Source: Ectopseudomonas composti (GTDB lineage: Bacteria; Pseudomonadota; Gammaproteobacteria; Pseudomonadales; Pseudomonadaceae). From it: a stretch of DNA of 64,000 bases. The number at the start of each line of letters is the position of its first letter. Position 1 is the stretch's first letter. Positions 7,430 through 15,920 of the stretch are shown here, in pieces. The notes under the pieces are model-generated. The model was not told where the DNA came from and did no database searches. It saw only the letters and a program-made list of their open reading frames with translations. The DNA lies in NCBI RefSeq assembly GCF_900115475.1, contig NZ_FOWP01000010.1, positions 107,478 to 171,477 on the forward strand, written 5' to 3'. The translations under genes and the position numbers were made by a program.

Positions 7430-9943
7430 ATGCGCACGCTGGCCTACCTGACTCTCGCCGCCTCACTGACCAGCCTCGCTGGCTGCCAGTCTTTGCTCAA
7501 TAGCCGTTATGCCGACAGCGTGCCGCCCACTCGCGGCGTCGAGCGCATTCAGGGCGTGGGCGAAAGCGCATCGGTGCGCCGCAACGCGCTTGGCATGCCG
7601 CTGATCGAATCGAGCACCTTCCACGACGCCCTCTTTACCCTGGGCTACGTGCATGCCGGTGATCGCCTCAGTCAGATGGTCGGCATGCGCTTGCTGGCTC
7701 AGGGCCGACTGGCCGAGATGGCAGGGCCCGGCGCGCTGGAAATGGACCGTTTCATGCGGGCGGTCAATCTGAAAAAGAGTGCGCAAGTTCTCTACGCCGA
7801 CGCCTCGCCGCGCCTGAAGCGCTTCTTCGAAGTCTATTCACGCGGCGTCAACGCCTACCTATTCCGCTACCGTGATCGCCTGCCGATGGATCTGGCCGAG
7901 GCCGGCTACCGCCCCGAGTACTGGAAGCCCGAGGATTCGGTGCTGCTGTTCTGCCTGCTCAATTTCGGCCTGGCAGTGAACCTGCAGGAAGAGATCGCCG
8001 CGCTGACCATGGCTCAGCAGGTGGGCGTCGACAAACTGCCCTGGCTGCTGCCGATCTACCCGGACGAACCACTGCCCTTCGCCGAGGCAGAAAAACTCGC
8101 CGGCCTTGACCTCAAGGGCCAGTTGCCAGGCCTGCAGGCGATTTCCCGCACCGCGGCGCAGATCGCCGAACAGCATATGCTCGGCGTCGCCGCCTCGAAC
8201 AACTGGGCCATCGCCCCGCAGCGCAGCCTTGGCGGCAAGAGCCTGCTGGCCAATGACACCCACCTGCCACTGAGCATGCCCTCGCTGTGGAATTTCGTGC
8301 AGATCCGCTCGCCCAAGTATCAAGCCGCGGGCATTTCTCTGGCCGGCGTACCGGCAGTAGTCGCCGGCTATAACGGCAAACTGGCCTGGGGCATGACCAT
8401 GGTCATGGGCGACAACCAGGACATCTACCTGGAGCGCATCAAACGTGAAGGCAACCGCCTGATGTACCAGGCCGATGGCAAGTGGCTGCCGGTCAGCGAA
8501 CGCCAGGAGACCTTCTTCATCCGCGGCCAGCGCCCGATTCGCGAAACGCTCTACGAGACCCGCAACGGTCCACTGCTCAACTCGGTGCTCGGCGAGCGCA
8601 AGCATATGCTGCAGCCCTTGCCACTGCAGAGTGGTTATGGCCTGGCCCTGAAAACCACTCAGCTCGAACGTGACAAGAGCCTCGACGCCTTCTTCGATCT
8701 GTCGCGCGCGCAGTCGGTCGACCAGGCCTTCGAAGCAGCGCGAGAAATCCGCGCCATGCCGCTGAACATCGTCTTCGCCGACGCCCAGCACATCGGCTGG
8801 CAGGTTACCGGTCGCTACCCGAACCGCCGCGAAGGCCGCGGCCTGCTGCCCTCGCCCGGCTGGGACGAGCGCTACGCCTGGGATGGCTTTGCCGATCCGA
8901 TGCTGCACCCCTACGATCAGGACCCGCCACAGGGCTGGCTCGGCACTGCCAACGACCGCAGCGTACCGCCCGGTTACGGCATGCAGCTGTCCAGTTCCTG
9001 GTACTACCCGGAACGCGCTGAGCGCATCGCCGAACTGGCCGGCAACGGCCGTCACGATGGCCGCAGTATGATCGCCATGCAGTACGACCAAACCTCGCCC
9101 TTCGTCGCCAAACTGCAGGCCATGTTCAACGACCCGGCCATGCACGACTCACTGCGCCAAGCCATCGCCGCCCTGCCCGCAGGCCAGCGCGCACGTGCCG
9201 ATGAAGCACTGAAGCGTCTGCTGGCATTCGACGGCAAACTTGCCGCCAACTCGGCCGACGCTGCCATCTACGGCGCCTTCCTGCATGAAAGCGCCCGGCA
9301 GACCTTCCTCGACGAACTGGGCCCGGAGGACAGTCCGGCCTGGAAGGCGCTGGTGGAAACCGCCAACACCTCCTATTCGGCGCAGGCCGATCACCTGCTT
9401 GGCCGTGCCGACAGCCCATTCTGGAATGACATCCGCACGCCGCAGCAGGAAGACAAACCAACCATCCTGGCCCGCAGCCTGGCGGCGAGTATCGAGTTGC
9501 TGGAAAGTCGATTGGGTATGGAGCGGCGCAACTGGCAATGGGGCAAGCTGCATACCTATGAGTGGGTGACGGACACCACGCGCATGGCGCCATACATGAG
9601 CGCCAGCCAGCGCACCAGCATCAACGCACTGAAGAGCTACCTGGATCGCGGCCCCTACCCGGCAGGTGGCGATCACAGCACGCTGAACGTAGCGGCCTAT
9701 GCCTGGGGTCAGGACTTCAATACCTTCCTGATCCCCGCCATGCGCATCGTGGTGGATTTTGCCGCCGACGAACCGCTGGTCGGCGTCAACAGCTCGGGCC
9801 AGTCCGGCAACCCGGCCAGCCCGCACTATGCCGACGGCATCGAGTCATGGCTCAAGGGGGGCTACATGAGTTTCCCGTTCAAGGCGGAGAACCTGGACAA
9901 GGTCTACGGCAACCAGCGCCTGCTGCTGATGCCGGCGAAGTGA
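7430..9943 (+). CDS. quiP: Penicillin acylase family lipoprotein, QuiP-type acyl-homoserine lactone acylase
   Basis: The start at 7430 follows AAGGAAATTC and gives 837 residues with a lipoprotein signal (lipobox LAGC at residues 17-20). The upstream ATG at 7337 would hide it. The protein is an Ntn-hydrolase of the penicillin acylase family. The autocatalytic cleavage site is visible at AAS-NNWA, making Ser256 the N-terminal nucleophile of the beta chain. Family members cut the amide of long-chain acyl-homoserine lactones or other amides. The sequence agrees closely over long stretches with P. aeruginosa QuiP (PA1032) as I remember it (for example RPEYWKPEDS and PSPGWD). QuiP quenches quorum-sensing signals, and the substrate here is inferred. 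Two terminators follow. Confidence 0.88.
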   Translation: MRTLAYLTLAASLTSLAGCQSLLNSRYADSVPPTRGVERIQGVGESASVRRNALGMPLIESSTFHDALFTLGYVHAGDRLSQMVGMRLLAQGRLAEMAGPGALEMDRFMRAVNLKKSAQVLYADASPRLKRFFEVYSRGVNAYLFRYRDRLPMDLAEAGYRPEYWKPEDSVLLFCLLNFGLAVNLQEEIAALTMAQQVGVDKLPWLLPIYPDEPLPFAEAEKLAGLDLKGQLPGLQAISRTAAQIAEQHMLGVAASNNWAIAPQRSLGGKSLLANDTHLPLSMPSLWNFVQIRSPKYQAAGISLAGVPAVVAGYNGKLAWGMTMVMGDNQDIYLERIKREGNRLMYQADGKWLPVSERQETFFIRGQRPIRETLYETRNGPLLNSVLGERKHMLQPLPLQSGYGLALKTTQLERDKSLDAFFDLSRAQSVDQAFEAAREIRAMPLNIVFADAQHIGWQVTGRYPNRREGRGLLPSPGWDERYAWDGFADPMLHPYDQDPPQGWLGTANDRSVPPGYGMQLSSSWYYPERAERIAELAGNGRHDGRSMIAMQYDQTSPFVAKLQAMFNDPAMHDSLRQAIAALPAGQRARADEALKRLLAFDGKLAANSADAAIYGAFLHESARQTFLDELGPEDSPAWKALVETANTSYSAQADHLLGRADSPFWNDIRTPQQEDKPTILARSLAASIELLESRLGMERRNWQWGKLHTYEWVTDTTRMAPYMSASQRTSINALKSYLDRGPYPAGGDHSTLNVAAYAWGQDFNTFLIPAMRIVVDFAADEPLVGVNSSGQSGNPASPHYADGIESWLKGGYMSFPFKAENLDKVYGNQRLLLMPAK

Positions 9944-10024
9944 TGACCGTTCGTCGGGCGGCGCTGAACCTTTACCTCAGCGCCCCACTCTGAATAATCG
10001 ACTTACTCCATAGATCATCGTTTT

Positions 10025-10050
10025 AAGGCGCCCTTGGCGCCTTTTCTTTT
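10025..10050 (+). terminator. Terminator of quiP (first copy)
   Basis: AAGGCGCC and GGCGCCTT pair around CTT, followed by a T-rich run (TTTTCTTTT) and then TGCCTGCA. It lies about 80 bp after the quiP stop. Confidence 0.75.
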
Positions 10051-10142
10051 GCCTGCAGAAAAAGATGGCTTTTTTCCATCATCGGACGGAACTTCCCGAA
10101 CAGAGCAGGCTCAGAGACTATGCATCGATTGAAATGCTCCCC

Positions 10143-10167
10143 TGGCGCCTCTGGCGCCTATTTTTTT
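10143..10167 (+). terminator. Terminator-like hairpin (second copy)
   Basis: GGCGCC-TCT-GGCGCC is followed by TATTTTTTT and again by TGCCTGCA, so it looks like a repeat of the unit at 10025. Tandem termination after quiP is likely. Confidence 0.65.
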
Positions 10168-10211
10168 GCCTGCAATTCAGGGAGCGCCCGCTAGGGATGA
10201 TCTGAAATAGT

Positions 10212-10239
10212 CGTCATCCCCGCCTTCGCGGGAGTGACG
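10212..10239. repeat. REP-like palindrome
   Basis: CGTCATCCCCGCC and GGGAGTGACG flank TTCGC. The motif resembles the common GTCATTCCCGCGAAGGCGGG intergenic repeat of proteobacteria. It lies in the gap between convergent genes. Confidence 0.55.
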
Positions 10240-10263
10240 GTGTAGGGCTTTTTCAGAGTTTCC

Positions 10264-10956
10264 CTAAGCCAGGAGACTACGGTCGAAAATGAAGGCCTCT
10301 CCCGCGTGCGGGCGATGCTCCAGCAGATTCTGCGGTCGCCCCATCTTCGGATAATTCTTCTCGCCGGTATCACTGATCCAGCCCTGCGCCTTCATCCGCT
10401 CCAGCCTCCCGCGCAGGGTGGTGTGCTGCACCGGCTCGCCCAGACACCCCTGAAACGCCATCAACGCTTCGGTCACGGTGAATCGCGATGCCAACAGGTA
10501 CAGCGGCAGTGAGCTGTAAACCGACTTGCCGCGCAGCCGCTCGGCCGCCAGACGCACCAGTTGCGCGTGGTCGAACGGCAATGCTTGCGCCCCTGCGATA
10601 ACGCCCGACAATTCGGCGAATCGCAGGTTTTCATCCTGTGGCTCGACATCAGGCCCCAGCAGCGCCAGATAGCAGGTGCTCAGCGACCAGCCACGCGGAT
10701 CACGCACACCATTACCAACCGTCGCCACCTGCTCCAGGTATTGCGGTTGCAGGCGCGCCTTGTCCACCAGCGCACGGGCTGCCGCGGCATCCAGACTGGT
10801 ATCGGCGCAACGGCCGTTGACCAGCACGCCCGGCAGCGCCCATTGCCCCGCGTAGGGTTCGCGCTGGCGACGCAGCAGGAGCACCTGCAACGCCCCCTCC
10901 TCGCTCAGGCGCAGGGCAACGATATCCACCCCAGCCAGCACCTCCACTGCACTCAT
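10264..10956 (-). CDS. nrtR: NrtR, Nudix-related transcriptional regulator of NAD metabolism
   Basis: The 230-residue protein has an N-terminal Nudix-like domain (about 5-150, with LLLRRQREPYAGQWALPG and an altered Nudix box near LDAAAARALVDKARL). A winged-helix DNA-binding domain follows (about 155-225, with FTVTEALMAFQGCLGEPV). This is the NrtR layout: the regulator binds ADP-ribose-type ligands through the Nudix fold and represses NAD salvage genes. It is divergent from pncA-pncB-nadE, and a perfect 33-bp palindrome lies between them. The same nrtR/pncA/pncB/nadE grouping is known in P. aeruginosa. The altered Nudix box suggests ligand sensing rather than hydrolysis. Confidence 0.9.
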   Translation of the reverse strand: MSAVEVLAGVDIVALRLSEEGALQVLLLRRQREPYAGQWALPGVLVNGRCADTSLDAAAARALVDKARLQPQYLEQVATVGNGVRDPRGWSLSTCYLALLGPDVEPQDENLRFAELSGVIAGAQALPFDHAQLVRLAAERLRGKSVYSSLPLYLLASRFTVTEALMAFQGCLGEPVQHTTLRGRLERMKAQGWISDTGEKNYPKMGRPQNLLEHRPHAGEAFIFDRSLLA

Positions 10957-11038
10957 CCTGTCGCTTGCTCCTTCATGTACTTATTTCATCTTGACCAATA
11001 ACTCGTTCTTTTTCACGAAGGATTTGATAAAAACGCTT

Positions 11039-11071
11039 GACTACATATTTCATCAGATGAAATATGTAGTC
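11039..11071. promoter_or_regulatory. NrtR operator, perfect 33-bp inverted repeat
   Basis: GACTACATATTTCATC is followed by a single A and its exact reverse complement. It ends 26 bp before the pncA start and would cover the promoter. A TTGACT that could serve as a -35 box begins at 11037. A similar half-site (TTATTTCATC) occurs near 10981, close to the nrtR start, which may allow autoregulation. Confidence 0.8.
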
Positions 11072-11097
11072 ACTCACCCACGAGAAGGAGGCGCACC

Positions 11098-11742
11098 ATG
11101 AAGATCGCCAGCTTCGACGTCGACGCCCAGAAGGGCTTCACCCCACTGTGCCCCAACGAGCTGCCGGTTCCCGAAGGCGACGCCATCGTTCCGGCGCTGA
11201 ACCAACTGGCTGCACGCACCCAACTGCGCATCGGCAGCAAGGACGCCCACAGCCCCCAGGCGGCCTGGGTCGTCGACAGACACGATGAGATGCTGCGCCC
11301 CCTGCCGCTGGCCAATGCAGACCTGACCTGGGTCAGCCACTGCGTGCCCGGTACGCCCGGCTTCGAACTGCTCGACGGCCTGCCGGCGCCGCTGGATTAC
11401 GACTATTTCGTGTGGAAAGGCGTCGAGCCAGACCTGCATCCCTACGGTGCCTGCTATCACGACCTGGCCGAGAAGCGCAGCACGGGCGTGATCGAGTTTC
11501 TCCGGCAAAATGACGTCGAGCTGGTACTGGTCGGCGGCCTGGCCCTGGACTACTGCGTCAAGACCACTGCCCTGCAGCTGCGCCGCGCCGGCTTCGAAGT
11601 GATCGTCTACCTGCCAGCCTGCCGCGCTATTGCCAGCGAAACGGCCGAAACCGCCTGCATCGCCATGCGCGAACAGGGCATAACACTGGCCACCAGCCTG
11701 GAACAGCTGGATGGCGCCCTAGCCAAGGAGAACCTGCGATGA
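11098..11742 (+). CDS. pncA: Nicotinamidase (isochorismatase family)
   Basis: The 214-residue enzyme should hydrolyse nicotinamide to nicotinate, the first step of NAD salvage. Visible family features are the N-terminal Asp in FDVDAQKGFTP, a metal-site segment near SKDAHSP, the HCVPGTPGFE loop and the nucleophile Cys153 in LALDYCVKTTA. GAAGGAGG lies just upstream of the ATG. Its stop overlaps the pncB start by 4 nt (ATGA). It is the first gene of the NrtR-controlled operon. The isochorismatase fold is shared with other hydrolases, but the operon makes nicotinamidase the clear choice. Confidence 0.92.
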   Translation: MKIASFDVDAQKGFTPLCPNELPVPEGDAIVPALNQLAARTQLRIGSKDAHSPQAAWVVDRHDEMLRPLPLANADLTWVSHCVPGTPGFELLDGLPAPLDYDYFVWKGVEPDLHPYGACYHDLAEKRSTGVIEFLRQNDVELVLVGGLALDYCVKTTALQLRRAGFEVIVYLPACRAIASETAETACIAMREQGITLATSLEQLDGALAKENLR

Positions 11743-12938
11743 GCGAGAGCATCTTCGCCGAGCGCACCGTACAGAACTTGCTGGACACCGACTTCTACAA
11801 GCTGACCATGATGCAGGCGGTGCTGCACAACTACCCCAATGCCGAGGTGGAATGGGAGTTCCGCTGCCGCAGCAGCGAAGACCTGACGCCCTACCTGGCC
11901 GAAATTCGTTACCAGATCGAACGTCTCAGCGAGCTGAGCCTGAGTGTCGACCAGCTCGCATTTCTCGATAGCATTCCCTTCATCAAACCTGACTTCATCC
12001 GCTTTCTGAGTTTGTTCCGCTTCAACCTGCGCTACGTGCATACCAGCATCGAAGACGGCCAGTTGAACATCCGCCTGCGCGGCCCCTGGCTGCACGTGAT
12101 CCTCTTCGAAGTGCCGCTGCTGGCCATCGTCAGCGAAGTGCGCAACCGCTATCGCTACCGCGAAGTGTTACTGGAACAGGCGGCTGAGCGCTTGTACGAG
12201 AAGCTCGACTGGCTCAAGGCCGAAGCCTCACCGAGCGAGCTGGCCGACTTCCAGCTGGCCGATTTCGGCACCCGCAGGCGCTTCTCCTACCGCGTGCAGG
12301 AGCAGGCGGTGCACATCCTCAAACGTGACTTTCCCGGGCGTTTCGTCGGCACCAGCAACGTGCACCTGGCACGCGAGTTCGACCTCAAGCCTATTGGCAC
12401 CATGGCCCACGAATGGCTGATGGCGCACCAGCAACTCGGCCCGCGGCTGATCGACAGCCAGATTGCCGCGCTCGACTGTTGGGTGCGCGAATACCGTGGC
12501 TTGCTTGGCATCGCCCTGACCGACTGCATCACCATGGATGCCTTCCTCGCCGATTTCGATCTGTACTTCGCCAAGCTCTTCGACGGCCTGCGTCATGACT
12601 CCGGTGACCCATTGGTGTGGGCAGAGAAGGCCATTGCCCACTACGAGAAACTCGGTATCGACCCCAGAAACAAGACCCTGGTGTTCTCCGACGGGCTCGA
12701 CCTGCCCAAGTCGCTACAGCTCTACCGTGCACTTTCCGGGCGAATCCACGTAAGCTTCGGCATCGGCACCAACCTGACCTGCGACATCCCCGGCGTTACA
12801 CCCATGAACATCGTGATCAAGATGATCGCCTGTAACGGTCAGCCAGTGGCGAAGATCTCCGATACCCCCGGCAAGACGCAGTGCCGCGACGAGAATTTCG
12901 TCAGTTACCTGAAACACGTCTTTCGCGTGACCCAGTGA
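11739..12938 (+). CDS. pncB: Nicotinate phosphoribosyltransferase
   Basis: The 399-residue enzyme converts nicotinate and PRPP to nicotinate mononucleotide, usually with ATP hydrolysis. Its length and sequence fit PncB: LLDTDFYKLTMMQAV near the N-terminus, FGTRRRFSYR, GTMAHEWLMAHQ (the region of the phospho-accepting His in this family) and FSDGLDLPKSLQLY. The 4-nt overlap with pncA and the 10-nt gap to nadE indicate a single operon feeding the Preiss-Handler route to NAD. Confidence 0.95.
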   Translation: MSESIFAERTVQNLLDTDFYKLTMMQAVLHNYPNAEVEWEFRCRSSEDLTPYLAEIRYQIERLSELSLSVDQLAFLDSIPFIKPDFIRFLSLFRFNLRYVHTSIEDGQLNIRLRGPWLHVILFEVPLLAIVSEVRNRYRYREVLLEQAAERLYEKLDWLKAEASPSELADFQLADFGTRRRFSYRVQEQAVHILKRDFPGRFVGTSNVHLAREFDLKPIGTMAHEWLMAHQQLGPRLIDSQIAALDCWVREYRGLLGIALTDCITMDAFLADFDLYFAKLFDGLRHDSGDPLVWAEKAIAHYEKLGIDPRNKTLVFSDGLDLPKSLQLYRALSGRIHVSFGIGTNLTCDIPGVTPMNIVIKMIACNGQPVAKISDTPGKTQCRDENFVSYLKHVFRVTQ

Positions 12939-12948
12939 GGACCCAGAC

Positions 12949-13776
12949 ATGAGCAACCGCCAAGCCGAAATCGCCGCCGCCCTCGACGTGGTGCCGCCGT
13001 TCGCCGATGAGGCAGCGCTGAGCGCAGAGATAGAGCGGCGCAAGACGTTCATCAAGCACACCCTGAAGAACTCCGGGCTCAAAGTGCTGGTATTGGGGAT
13101 CAGCGGCGGCGTCGACTCACTGACCGCCGGACGCCTGGCCCAGCTCTCAGTAGAGGAGTTGCGCGCCGAAACGGGCGATACGGCTTACCGTTTCATCGCC
13201 GTGCGCCTGCCGCACAACGCCCAGCACGACGAACATGACGCCCAGGACTCGCTGAAATTCATCCGTGCCGATGAAGAAGACACGGTCAATATCGCTGGCA
13301 GCGTGAGCGGCCTCGGCGAGCAGGTCAGCCACCTGCAGAAACTGACCGACGCCCGCCGCGATTTCGTCGTCGGCAATATCAAGGCGCGCATCCGCATGGT
13401 CGCCCAGTTCGCCATCGCCAACGCCAACAATGGTCTGGTGATCGGCACCGATCACGCCGCCGAGGCGGTGATGGGCTTTTTCACCAAGTTTGGCGACGGC
13501 GCTTGCGACCTCGCCCCGCTTTCCGGTCTGGTGAAGAATCAGGTACGTGCCATCGCCAAGCAACTGGGCGCGCCGCAGCACCTGGTGATGAAGACGCCGA
13601 CCGCCGACCTGGAAGAGCTGCGCCCGGGCAAACCGGACGAGGAGTCGCATGGCGTCACCTACGCCGAGATCGATGCCTTCCTGCATGGCGAGAAAGTCAG
13701 CGACGAAGCCTACGCCACCATCGTGCGCACCTACGACAACACGCGGCACAAGCGCGAACTGCCGCTGGTGCCCTGA
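12949..13776 (+). CDS. nadE: NH3-dependent NAD+ synthetase
   Basis: The 275-residue protein converts deamido-NAD to NAD using ATP and ammonia. It has the PP-loop SGGVDS at residues 52-57, the GTDHAAEAVMGFFTKFGDG segment typical of the ammonia-dependent type, and TPTADLEELRPGKPDEE. There is no glutaminase domain, in keeping with the short length. It is the last gene of the NAD salvage operon and is followed by a strong terminator at 13790-13820. Confidence 0.95.
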   Translation: MSNRQAEIAAALDVVPPFADEAALSAEIERRKTFIKHTLKNSGLKVLVLGISGGVDSLTAGRLAQLSVEELRAETGDTAYRFIAVRLPHNAQHDEHDAQDSLKFIRADEEDTVNIAGSVSGLGEQVSHLQKLTDARRDFVVGNIKARIRMVAQFAIANANNGLVIGTDHAAEAVMGFFTKFGDGACDLAPLSGLVKNQVRAIAKQLGAPQHLVMKTPTADLEELRPGKPDEESHGVTYAEIDAFLHGEKVSDEAYATIVRTYDNTRHKRELPLVP

Positions 13777-13789
13777 TAGTCGCAGGCAT

Positions 13790-13820
13790 AAAAAGAAGCC
13801 GGGCAATCGCCCGGCTTCTT
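13790..13820. terminator. Terminator of the NAD salvage operon
   Basis: AAGAAGCCGGGC and GCCCGGCTTCTT pair around AATC, 19 bp after the nadE stop. A near copy of the same stem (AAGCCGGGC/GCCCGGCTT) ends the dcd transcript at 14736. Confidence 0.85.
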
Positions 13821-13901
13821 CGTATTCGGCATTTGCATGAAGCGCCCCTCAGAGCCGTCCGTTGACCACTCGCGCGGGCAAGCACTGCACTCGCAGATGT
13901 C

Positions 13902-14078
13902 TCAAGGGCGGCAACCGGCGACCGGCGCAGGAGGTGGCTGATCCGGCAAGGTCGGCTCACCCGGCTCCTGCGGCGGCACGGTCTTGCCGGGCTGATCGGG
14001 AATATCAGGTTCCGGCTGGCCAGGAATATCGCCAACCCGAATCCCGCAGGAGATCAAGGTAAAGGCTGAAATGGACAT
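13902..14078 (-). CDS. Small Pro-rich protein, unknown
   Basis: ATG 14078 has GAGGG about 9 nt upstream and gives 58 residues. The N-terminus (MSISAFTLISCG) is followed by a run of PxxP-type segments (GQPEPDIPDQPG, PPQEPGEPTLPDQP) and a terminal Cys. Regular Pro spacing in this frame makes a real gene plausible. A short lipoprotein-like or secreted peptide is possible, but no proper signal sequence is evident. I do not recognise it. Confidence 0.45.
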   Translation of the reverse strand: MSISAFTLISCGIRVGDIPGQPEPDIPDQPGKTVPPQEPGEPTLPDQPPPAPVAGCRP

Positions 14079-14153
14079 GGTTCTACCCTCGTTCAGAGTG
14101 GCTTGCAGAGGGTAGAGTGCTCCAGCAGATACTAATTCCAACTTTCAGCAGGC

Positions 14154-14708
14154 CTACTGCGCGTCGAAATGCACGGTGAGTGAGACCAGCACCTGCGGCT
14201 CGCCGCCCTCGGTCTGACCATGATTGTCGGCACTGCCGAAGCCCAGCCAGATCGGCTGGCCATGCTTGATCGCCACCGCCGAGTGCTGGTCGGCCGAACC
14301 CTCCAGCCCTGCCAGCGCCGACTCCGCCTCTTCACGCGACATGCCAAGGCGCAGCCGATCATCCAGTACGAAGCCTTCCAGCCCGGCGCGAGCACGCACC
14401 TCCTGCAACCAGCCCAAATAGAGATCAGCGGTGAAACGCGGCACCAACCAGCAACGCACTTCCCGCAAGCGGTCACCATCGAACACCAGCATCAGGCTGT
14501 TGCCATACAGCAGACCACGGCGCCCACCGTGCAGCGGCAGCTCCGCAGTGGGCTCGCCAAGGGTCATGGCAAAATCCGCTGGCGACGCCGTGGGCACGAG
14601 GCCAAACACATTACTGCCCGAATACACCTGCAGCTCGGCGCGAGCTGACAGGCAGCCGAACAGCAGGATGCAGAATACGACTCGCTTCGATATCGTGCTG
14701 ATGGTCAT
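14154..14708 (-). CDS. Periplasmic protein, function unknown
   Basis: The 184-residue precursor has a Sec signal peptide (residues 1-24, ending SARA). The mature domain contains NVFGLVPTASPADF, LMLVFDGDRLREVRCWLVPR and LRLGMSREEAESAL, suggesting a small alpha/beta fold. GGGAAG precedes the ATG. It lies between the small Pro-rich gene and dcd and is read in the same direction as dcd, but the dcd terminator at 14736 separates them. I know no named family. Confidence 0.68.
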   Translation of the reverse strand: MTISTISKRVVFCILLFGCLSARAELQVYSGSNVFGLVPTASPADFAMTLGEPTAELPLHGGRRGLLYGNSLMLVFDGDRLREVRCWLVPRFTADLYLGWLQEVRARAGLEGFVLDDRLRLGMSREEAESALAGLEGSADQHSAVAIKHGQPIWLGFGSADNHGQTEGGEPQVLVSLTVHFDAQ

Positions 14709-14735
14709 CTTCCCTGACTCCGATTCTCGCTCATG

Positions 14736-14762
14736 AAAAAGCCGGGCGTTGCCCGGCTTCTA
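14736..14762 (-). terminator. Terminator of dcd
   Basis: Read on the minus strand, AAGCCGGGC and GCCCGGCTT pair around a 3-nt loop and are followed by TTTTTC, 17 bp after the dcd stop. Confidence 0.85.
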
Positions 14763-14778
14763 CTGCCCGCCTGATTGA

Positions 14779-15345
14779 TCAGGCTTTCGGCAGGGTCACA
14801 CCGGTCTGTCCCTGATACTTGCCACCGCGATCACGGTACGACACCTCACAGGCCTCGTCGGACTGCAGGAACAGCATCTGCGCCACGCCTTCGTTGGCGT
14901 AGATCTTCGCCGGCAGGTTGGTGGTGTTGGAAAACTCCAGCGTCACATGGCCTTCCCATTCCGGTTCCAGCGGCGTGACGTTGACGATGATGCCGCAGCG
15001 CGCGTAGGTGCTCTTGCCCAGGCAGATGGTCAGCACATCACGCGGAATGCGGAAGTACTCGACGGTGCGAGCCAGGGCGAAGGAGTTCGGCGGAATGATG
15101 CAGACATCGCTCTTGATGTCGACGAAGCTCTTCTCATCGAAATTCTTCGGGTCGACGATGGCCGAGTGGATGTTGGTGAACACCTTGAATTCATCGGCGC
15201 AGCGTACGTCGTAGCCATAGCTGGAAACACCGTAGGAGATCACGCGACTGTCGTCGGCACCACGCACCTGGCGCTCGACGTAAGGCTCGATCATCCCGTG
15301 TTCCTGGGCCATGCGGCGAATCCATTTATCCGATTTGATGCTCAT
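14779..15345 (-). CDS. dcd: dCTP deaminase
   Basis: The 188-residue enzyme (start at MSIKSDKW, the standard N-terminus of the family) deaminates dCTP to dUTP for dTMP synthesis. Conserved segments include SYGVSSYGYDVR, GKSTYARCGIIVNVTPLEPEWEG (substrate pocket and catalytic Glu region) and YANEGVAQMLFL. The longer frame back to 15429 adds an N-terminus not seen in the family, so I reject it. The gene is a single unit with its own terminator. Confidence 0.95.
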   Translation of the reverse strand: MSIKSDKWIRRMAQEHGMIEPYVERQVRGADDSRVISYGVSSYGYDVRCADEFKVFTNIHSAIVDPKNFDEKSFVDIKSDVCIIPPNSFALARTVEYFRIPRDVLTICLGKSTYARCGIIVNVTPLEPEWEGHVTLEFSNTTNLPAKIYANEGVAQMLFLQSDEACEVSYRDRGGKYQGQTGVTLPKA

Positions 15346-15646
15346 GGCGGGGGAATCCTGAGTTGGGCTATTGCGAAAAAGTGAGCGCATCTTACCGAGG
15401 CCAGCGCCACGCTTCAAAGACTGCGGCACTCAGCCCTGAGGATTATTTGCAAAAAAGCTGCATCGAGCATTCGCACTTGGCGATAAAAACACGTATGGTG
15501 TCCCCACTGTGCTGCATGTGTCACCGCGAATCGCTACTTGATGCCTAGATCTCGATCCAAACATCGTCCGACTCCTAGTACTCGTTGCACTCAGTCCCGG
15601 CCTGGGCTTTTCCAGGGCTGCTATTACTTTTGTTAGGAGACATCAC

Positions 15647-15856
15647 ATGTCCAATCGTCAGACTGGCACCGTTAAGTGGTTCAACGATGAGAAAGGCTAC
15701 GGCTTCATCACCCCGCAATCCGGTGACGACCTCTTCGTACACTTCAAAGCCATTCAGAGCGATGGTTTCAAGAGCCTGAAAGAAGGCCAGCAAGTGACTT
15801 TCGTGGCCACCCGTGGTCAGAAAGGCATGCAAGCTGAGGAAGTTCAGGTTGTCTAA
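15647..15856 (+). CDS. Cold-shock domain protein, CspA/CapB type
   Basis: The 69-residue protein is a single OB-fold cold-shock domain with both RNA-binding motifs visible: KWFNDEKGYGFI (RNP1) and DLFVHF (RNP2). Such proteins bind single-stranded RNA and act as RNA chaperones. TTAGGAGA precedes the ATG. About 217 bp separate it from dcd, leaving room for a long 5' leader like those of other csp mRNAs, though I see no defined cold box. A strong terminator follows at 15875. Confidence 0.92.
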   Translation: MSNRQTGTVKWFNDEKGYGFITPQSGDDLFVHFKAIQSDGFKSLKEGQQVTFVATRGQKGMQAEEVQVV

Positions 15857-15874
15857 CCTGAGCTGACCTGCTTG

Positions 15875-15906
15875 AAAAAGAGCCCCGCCTAGTGCGGGGC
15901 TTTTTT
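15875..15906 (+). terminator. Terminator of the cold-shock gene
   Basis: AGCCCCGC pairs with GCGGGGCT and is followed by TTTTTT, 24 bp after the stop. Confidence 0.9.
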
Positions 15907-15920
15907 ATGGCTGTCTACAT

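Larger units (their letters stand above)
9944..10263. other. Non-coding region with two terminators and a REP-like hairpin
   Basis: The 320 bp between quiP and the convergent nrtR gene hold no convincing gene. Two similar terminator units lie at about 10025 and 10143, and a REP-like palindrome lies at 10212-10239. Confidence 0.6.

Noticed and set aside
7859..9145. 428-residue minus-strand frame opposite quiP
   Set aside because: No recognisable domain, and it lies wholly within the conserved acylase gene.
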